Origin: Alphaproteobacteria bacterium
Lineage (GTDB): Bacteria; Pseudomonadota; Alphaproteobacteria; Micavibrionales; UBA2020
DNA: 17,907 nt
Reading direction: 5' to 3'
Assembly (NCBI GenBank): GCA_020853455.1
Contig: JADYYV010000035.1
Location: 1 to 17,907, forward strand
The notes under the pieces were generated by a model. The model did no database searches and was not told where the DNA came from. It saw nothing but the letters and a program-made list of their open reading frames with translations. Below, piece by piece: positions 14,908 to 17,907 of this stretch; position 1 is the stretch's first letter, and each line of letters begins with the position of its first letter. Both the position numbers and the translations under genes were made by a program.

Positions 14908-15297
14908 CTAAAGCCCCAGTTTTGGCGGTTTTCGCGACCTGAGAATCTTCAGCGCCTGCTCTGTGCGGTCCTTCATGTGGCGCGGGTGCTGGTCGATCGG
15001 CGTGGCATCGCGATAGGCGCCGCCGATCCATTGATTGTCGAGATAACTCATATCGGCGGGCGGGTATCGCAACTGCGCGTCATGCTCCAGCTGCTCGATC
15101 TTCGCAAGCGCCTCCGCCTCCGGCATCGCATCGGTAATCAGGGAGGAGAACGAGCCTTTGTCGTACAGATGATGTTCGCGTATCCAATACCCCGGCTGGT
15201 TGAAGGCGGGATCCATCGACCAGAACAGGTTGCTTTTCTGGTTGTCGCGCTGCGCTTTATACGCGGCAGTGCGCCAGATTTTGCGGTCGTCGGTCAA
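14908..15297 (-). CDS. Protein of unknown function (129 aa), last gene of the four-gene unit
   Basis: No family recognised. The likely soluble product is rich in aromatic and charged residues, with FWSMDPAFNQPGYWIREHHLY (about residues 28-48), an acidic helix EAEALAKIEQLEHDAQLRY and DNQWIGGAYRDATPIDQHPRH before a basic C-terminus. The start is uncertain: the TTG at 15297 overlaps the TGA of the upstream DUF962 gene (TTGA), which fits the coupled starts of this operon, but no Shine-Dalgarno sequence is seen; the open frame runs further upstream, and the first downstream ATG is near codon 30. The TAG stop is followed by GC-rich dyad symmetry with an internal T-run at about 14889-14909, a possible weak terminator. 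Confidence 0.6.
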   Translation of the reverse strand: MTDDRKIWRTAAYKAQRDNQKSNLFWSMDPAFNQPGYWIREHHLYDKGSFSSLITDAMPEAEALAKIEQLEHDAQLRYPPADMSYLDNQWIGGAYRDATPIDQHPRHMKDRTEQALKILRSRKPPKLGL

Positions 15298-15770
15298 GGT
15301 GCGGGCGCCGGCGGCTGCGGCGGTTTCGCGCAGATGCGCTGCCCCTTCGGCTGCGTCGCGCGGGTGAAGCGCTGCTTCAGCCCCCTGACGCGCTCGATCA
15401 CCGACTTGCCGAAGGATTGCGGCGCGGGCTTCGCTTCGGGCGTTTTCTTCACATGCTGCTCGACTTCGGCTTTCAGCGTGCCGGTCACGAAATGCCCGAA
15501 CATCTTGAAATCGCATTTCAGCGACCAGAGCGGATAGGTGAATGTCGCGGGCTTGTTGCGCTCCACAAAGGCATGCGCCGTCCATGCCGAGCCGTAACCG
15601 GCGGCGACAGCGGCGACGGGCAGCCACCATTGGCCGGTCACGACCGCCGCGCCCAGCAGCGCAAGGCTCGCGCCCGTACCCGCAAGATGAATGGCGCGCG
15701 TCAGCGGCCTGGCATGTTCGTTCAGGTAATACGGCCAGAATTCCTGGAACGATTTGATGCGGTCCGTCAC
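15294..15770 (-). CDS. DUF962 / Mpo1-like integral membrane protein
   Basis: The 158-aa product matches the DUF962 (YGL010w/Mpo1-like) family: SFQEFWPYYLNEHARPLTRAIHLAGT at residues 6-31 (two short motifs: FWPYYLNEH and RAIHLAGT), then two membrane helices (about 33-62), then WTAHAFVERNKPATF and YPLWSLKCDFKMFGH. The spaced His residues are the family hallmark. Yeast Mpo1 is an iron-dependent dioxygenase in fatty-acid alpha-oxidation; bacterial members are mostly uncharacterised, so that role is only suggested. A basic, Pro-rich tail of about 55 residues follows the usual end of the domain. The GTG start overlaps the upstream stop by 4 nt (GTGA); an upstream extension to 15893 overlaps the previous gene and is rejected. 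Confidence 0.8.
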   Translation of the reverse strand: MTDRIKSFQEFWPYYLNEHARPLTRAIHLAGTGASLALLGAAVVTGQWWLPVAAVAAGYGSAWTAHAFVERNKPATFTYPLWSLKCDFKMFGHFVTGTLKAEVEQHVKKTPEAKPAPQSFGKSVIERVRGLKQRFTRATQPKGQRICAKPPQPPAPAP

Positions 15771-16123
15771 GGGTTGGCCTTCGGGCGGCGGTTGAAACGG
15801 GGGCCTTTGTTTACGGGCAGCGCGGCGCGTTCCTGCTCCACCTGGTAAACGCTGGGCAGTTCCTTCATCAGCTTGGCGAAGTAACGGTCGCATTTCACTT
15901 TCGCAAACCCGCTGGCAAGGATGCCGCGCGTTTCGATCTGCACTTCCGCGCCGTGTTTCTGCGCAAGACGCCGGATAGCGCGCACCATTTTATCGGTGGC
16001 CTGCGCTTTCGCCTCCGCCACGCTGCCGAATTCGGCGGATAATCCGCCCGGCTTGCGGCGCGGCAGTTTTGCCATCACCACATAACTGTCGGGCAATACC
16101 GATGATTGCGACGGCTTTGCCAT
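15767..16123 (-). CDS. Small protein resembling an I9-type propeptide/inhibitor fold, paralogue 2 (118 aa)
   Basis: Function not established. The order is strand LPDSYVVMAKL (10-20), a helix (about 34-57), AEVQIETRG, strand ILASGFAKVKCD, a helix YFAKLMKELPSV and a final strand YQVEQERAAL. This resembles the beta-alpha-beta-beta-alpha-beta plan of subtilisin propeptides (I9), where a helix ending in L-x-x-V leads to a V-E-x-D/E strand. It aligns with the upstream neighbour (KCD..FA.KL..LP.V..VE+E...P). The Lys/Arg-rich tail is likely disordered. No signal peptide, so probably cytoplasmic as read. ATG 16123 is 2 nt after the upstream stop. The fold assignment is from pattern only; an unrelated ferredoxin-like domain is an alternative. 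Confidence 0.6.
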   Translation of the reverse strand: MAKPSQSSVLPDSYVVMAKLPRRKPGGLSAEFGSVAEAKAQATDKMVRAIRRLAQKHGAEVQIETRGILASGFAKVKCDRYFAKLMKELPSVYQVEQERAALPVNKGPRFNRRPKANP

Positions 16124-16125
16124 GA

Positions 16126-16428
16126 TTAAATACGCGGCCCGCCCGGCGATTTTTTCTTGGCCGGATACACGAAGTTTTCTTTTTCGACCGCCCCGACATA
16201 GGGCAGCTGCTTCAGCTTCGCCGCGAATTCATCGTCGCATTTCAGCATGGCGACGCCGATTTCGGTGAATTTGTTGCTCCATTTCACGTCTTTTTCGCGG
16301 CCTTCCGATTTGATCAGCGCATCGACTTCCTTGACCATGTCGAAGAAACTTGCGTCCTGCGCGACGGTCAGGATGTAGCTGTTGGGAACGGTGGCGGGGC
16401 CGCGCGGGCGTGCGGGATCGTGAACCAT
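16126..16428 (-). CDS. Small protein resembling an I9-type propeptide/inhibitor fold, paralogue 1 (100 aa)
   Basis: First gene of a tight four-gene minus-strand unit. Pattern: strand VPNSYILTVAQD (14-25), helix FFDMVKEVDALIKS, strand WSNKFTEIGVAMLKCD (50-65), helix EFAAKLKQLPYV (67-78), strand GAVEKENFVYP (79-89), then a basic tail. This matches the I9 propeptide layout better than its neighbour does, especially the YILTV start and the PYVGAVEKE end. No protease is encoded beside it in this window. The start is set by GGAGG (16438-16434) 5 nt before ATG 16428; the ATG at 16443 lies upstream of that ribosome binding site and is rejected. Function as a peptidase inhibitor or chaperone is a hypothesis. 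Confidence 0.6.
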   Translation of the reverse strand: MVHDPARPRGPATVPNSYILTVAQDASFFDMVKEVDALIKSEGREKDVKWSNKFTEIGVAMLKCDDEFAAKLKQLPYVGAVEKENFVYPAKKKSPGGPRI

Positions 16429-16433
16429 AAAAT

Positions 16434-16438
16434 CCTCC
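16434..16438 (-). promoter_or_regulatory. Ribosome binding site deciding the start at 16428
   Basis: GGAGG on the minus strand with a 5-nt spacer to ATG 16428. It lies inside the longer reading frame that begins at 16443, which shows the shorter start is used. Confidence 0.7.
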
Positions 16439-16516
16439 GGCATTAAAATTGATTGATACCTTGGTAACCCCTTATGCGCGGTTAATCAAGAGGGTCGGAA
16501 AGGCAAGAGATGTCAG

Positions 16517-17425
16517 TTATTTACCGGCATCCTTGTGCAGCCTGCGTTCATGCCGGGCAAGGTAGATTCCCGCGAGCACCAGCACCGCCGCCCCGGCGAC
16601 CTGCGGCACTGCCGGCATTTTGTCCCATAGCACAAGGTCGAGCAGCATGACCCAGATCATCCCCGAATACTGGAACGGCACCACGGTCGAGGCTTTGGCA
16701 TATTTCAACCCCAGGTAAATCATCGCAAGCGATGCCGCATCCAGCACGCCAAGCCCCATCAGCAGCGCCCATTCGCGGGGCGCCGACGGCAACACGATGC
16801 TGTCGTGAAAAAACAGGCCGGAGAGCGCGAACATGCCGATATAAAAGAAAAACGGGAACGACCATGTGCTTTCGGTATCCGAGAGTTTCCGTACGATCAC
16901 CTGCGTCATCGCAAACAGGAACGTACCCGCGATCATGCGCAGGATATAGGGCATTTGCGCGGGATCAAAGGCGGCGGCGATACCATTCGCCTGCTGCGCG
17001 ACCATCGAATAAGTCACCGCGCCGAAGCCAACCAGCACAGCGGCCACCTGCGGAAACCCCATTTTTTCTTTCAGAAACACGGCGGACAGCAGCGTAATCA
17101 TCAGCGGGCCGGTGAAGGCGATCAGGTACGCCGTTACCAGCGGCAGATGCGGATAGGCCGGAAAAATCATGAAGGCGGCCGACACGTTCAGAACCATCAG
17201 CACGACCTGCATGAATTTGCGCGGGCGCAGGCCTTTTAAATCTTTCTGCTGCGCGGCGATAACGACCATGCAGATCATGCCCACCAGACCGTCGAAGAAC
17301 ATGACCTGCGGCGCGCCATATCCCAGCTCCTGCACATATTTATTGAGCGCGGAAAACAGCGACAGGATGAAATAGGCGGCAAGCGTCAGCGAAATGCCTA
17401 CGGCGGGAATATGCTGGCGCGCCAT
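16517..17425 (-). CDS. EamA-family (drug/metabolite superfamily) transporter
   Basis: This 302-aa integral membrane protein has about ten hydrophobic segments in two repeats of five, the EamA/DMT plan. Visible landmarks are AYLIAFTGPLMITLLSAVFLKEKMGF at the end of the first repeat (residues about 99-124; the FLKEK after helix four is typical), and IYLGLKYAKASTVVPFQYSGMIWV in the second repeat. The substrate cannot be told: amino acids, nucleobases and small drugs are all known for the family. The tail HERRLHKDAGK is basic and cytoplasmic. The ATG overlaps the TAA of the upstream hydrolase gene (TAATG at 17427-17423), so the two are translationally coupled. No clear terminator is seen in the 73 bp after it. 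Confidence 0.87.
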   Translation of the reverse strand: MARQHIPAVGISLTLAAYFILSLFSALNKYVQELGYGAPQVMFFDGLVGMICMVVIAAQQKDLKGLRPRKFMQVVLMVLNVSAAFMIFPAYPHLPLVTAYLIAFTGPLMITLLSAVFLKEKMGFPQVAAVLVGFGAVTYSMVAQQANGIAAAFDPAQMPYILRMIAGTFLFAMTQVIVRKLSDTESTWSFPFFFYIGMFALSGLFFHDSIVLPSAPREWALLMGLGVLDAASLAMIYLGLKYAKASTVVPFQYSGMIWVMLLDLVLWDKMPAVPQVAGAAVLVLAGIYLARHERRLHKDAGK

Positions 17426-17907
17426 TACTCCGCCGCCGCGATCTGGCGCAGCATCGCCGCAGATTCCGCGTTCAGCCCCTGCGGCACAAATGTCGTTTCC
17501 TCCGGCGAGCGGCCTGTGAGCGTCTTGTAGAACACAAGCGCGGCAAGATACGTGCCGGGTATGGACGGATGATGGCTGTCCGCTTCATACAGCGGCCATT
17601 TTGAATTCTGTTTCAGCAAAGCGGCATAAGCATGACCGACAGGCGCCACCCTGGCGTTGATTTGCGCGGCAAGCGCGGATGCCGCCGCGAAATTTTTGTC
17701 GCGCATGTTTTTAGGCGATTTCAGGTAGCCGTAGCGTTTATCGGTGTACCAGAAACTGCCGGGCTGGCGTTCCCATGTTTCGAATATGACGGGTTTCGCG
17801 CCGGCCTTGGCGATTTCTTCGCCCCACAGCCGCGCAGATGTCGCCGTATCCTCGACGGTTTCGGGCAGCAGCGCCCAGAGGCTGTGTTCCTGCAGCACCA
17901 CGAAATC
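17425..17907 (-). CDS. SGNH/GDSL-type hydrolase (partial, N-terminus beyond the right edge)
   Basis: The frame is open to the right edge; 160 C-terminal residues are visible. DFVVLQEHS at the edge matches block II of SGNH-like proteins (D-x-V-V-L-Q), and ADSHHPSIPGTYLAALVFYKTLTG near the end contains the D-x-x-H-P catalytic Asp-His pair of the fold. The nucleophile Ser (GDS block) would be further upstream and is not in the window, so activity cannot be checked. VIFETWERQPGSFWYT contains a possible additional conserved region. Ester substrate unknown. Stop overlaps the start of the EamA transporter gene, so the two probably form an operon. Confidence 0.72.
   Translation of the reverse strand, partial: DFVVLQEHSLWALLPETVEDTATSARLWGEEIAKAGAKPVIFETWERQPGSFWYTDKRYGYLKSPKNMRDKNFAAASALAAQINARVAPVGHAYAALLKQNSKWPLYEADSHHPSIPGTYLAALVFYKTLTGRSPEETTFVPQGLNAESAAMLRQIAAAE

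Noticed and set aside
15298..15630. Upstream extension of the 129-aa gene to a 240-aa product
   Set aside because: The added Arg/Ala-rich part is the out-of-frame reading of the DUF962 gene.
16429..16443. ATG at 16443 as start of the first I9-like gene
   Set aside because: The strong GGAGG lies between this ATG and ATG 16428, so it must serve the latter.
1..17907. CRISPR array, tRNA, rRNA or prophage
   Set aside because: No spaced direct repeats, cloverleaf with CCA-end pattern, rRNA segment or phage gene cluster was seen on either strand.

Overview
The window looks like chromosomal DNA of an alphaproteobacterium: about 57% G+C by eye, a monocistronic rpsD, a two-domain NAD+ synthetase, a class II DAHP synthase, an alphaproteobacterial-type TrmJ, and palindromic repeats starting GTCATCCCCGC. 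I cannot name the genus. No tRNA, rRNA, CRISPR, prophage or insertion-sequence transposase is visible.

Layout. Positions 1-1669 (minus) hold an exonuclease I (sbcB) gene cut by the left edge. It is divergent from glnD (1813-4470), the nitrogen-signalling PII uridylyltransferase. Next, on the plus strand, come aroF (class II DAHP synthase, TTG start), nadE (glutamine-dependent NAD+ synthetase, interrupted by an in-frame TGA exactly in the linker between its two domains), a 148-aa protein of unknown function and a GNAT acetyltransferase. The GNAT gene converges on a two-gene minus-strand unit, a small membrane protein and a secreted alpha/beta hydrolase; the convergent genes share one CTAG as both stop codons. 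gltX and trmJ follow on the plus strand. trmJ carries a 91-bp palindromic element inside its reading frame and is flanked by two oppositely oriented copies of a 110-bp structured repeat.

From 12699 to the right edge every gene is on the minus strand. A tandem pair of 206-aa membrane/coiled-coil paralogues has its own sigma70-type promoter directly behind the rpsD terminator. rpsD has a strong promoter and a roughly 120-nt leader. Further right is a very tight four-gene unit: two small paralogues resembling the I9 propeptide/inhibitor fold, a DUF962/Mpo1-like membrane protein, and a 129-aa unknown. Last come an EamA-type transporter and an SGNH-type hydrolase cut by the right edge, joined by a TAATG stop-start overlap.

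How they work together: glnD, aroF, nadE, gltX, trmJ and rpsD are housekeeping genes for nitrogen sensing, aromatic synthesis, NAD and translation. They do not form one pathway, although aroF and nadE abut without a gap and are probably co-transcribed. The points most worth a second look are the split nadE, the repeats in and around trmJ with compensatory base changes, and the I9-like tandem pair. I see no clear-cut new defence or mobile system.
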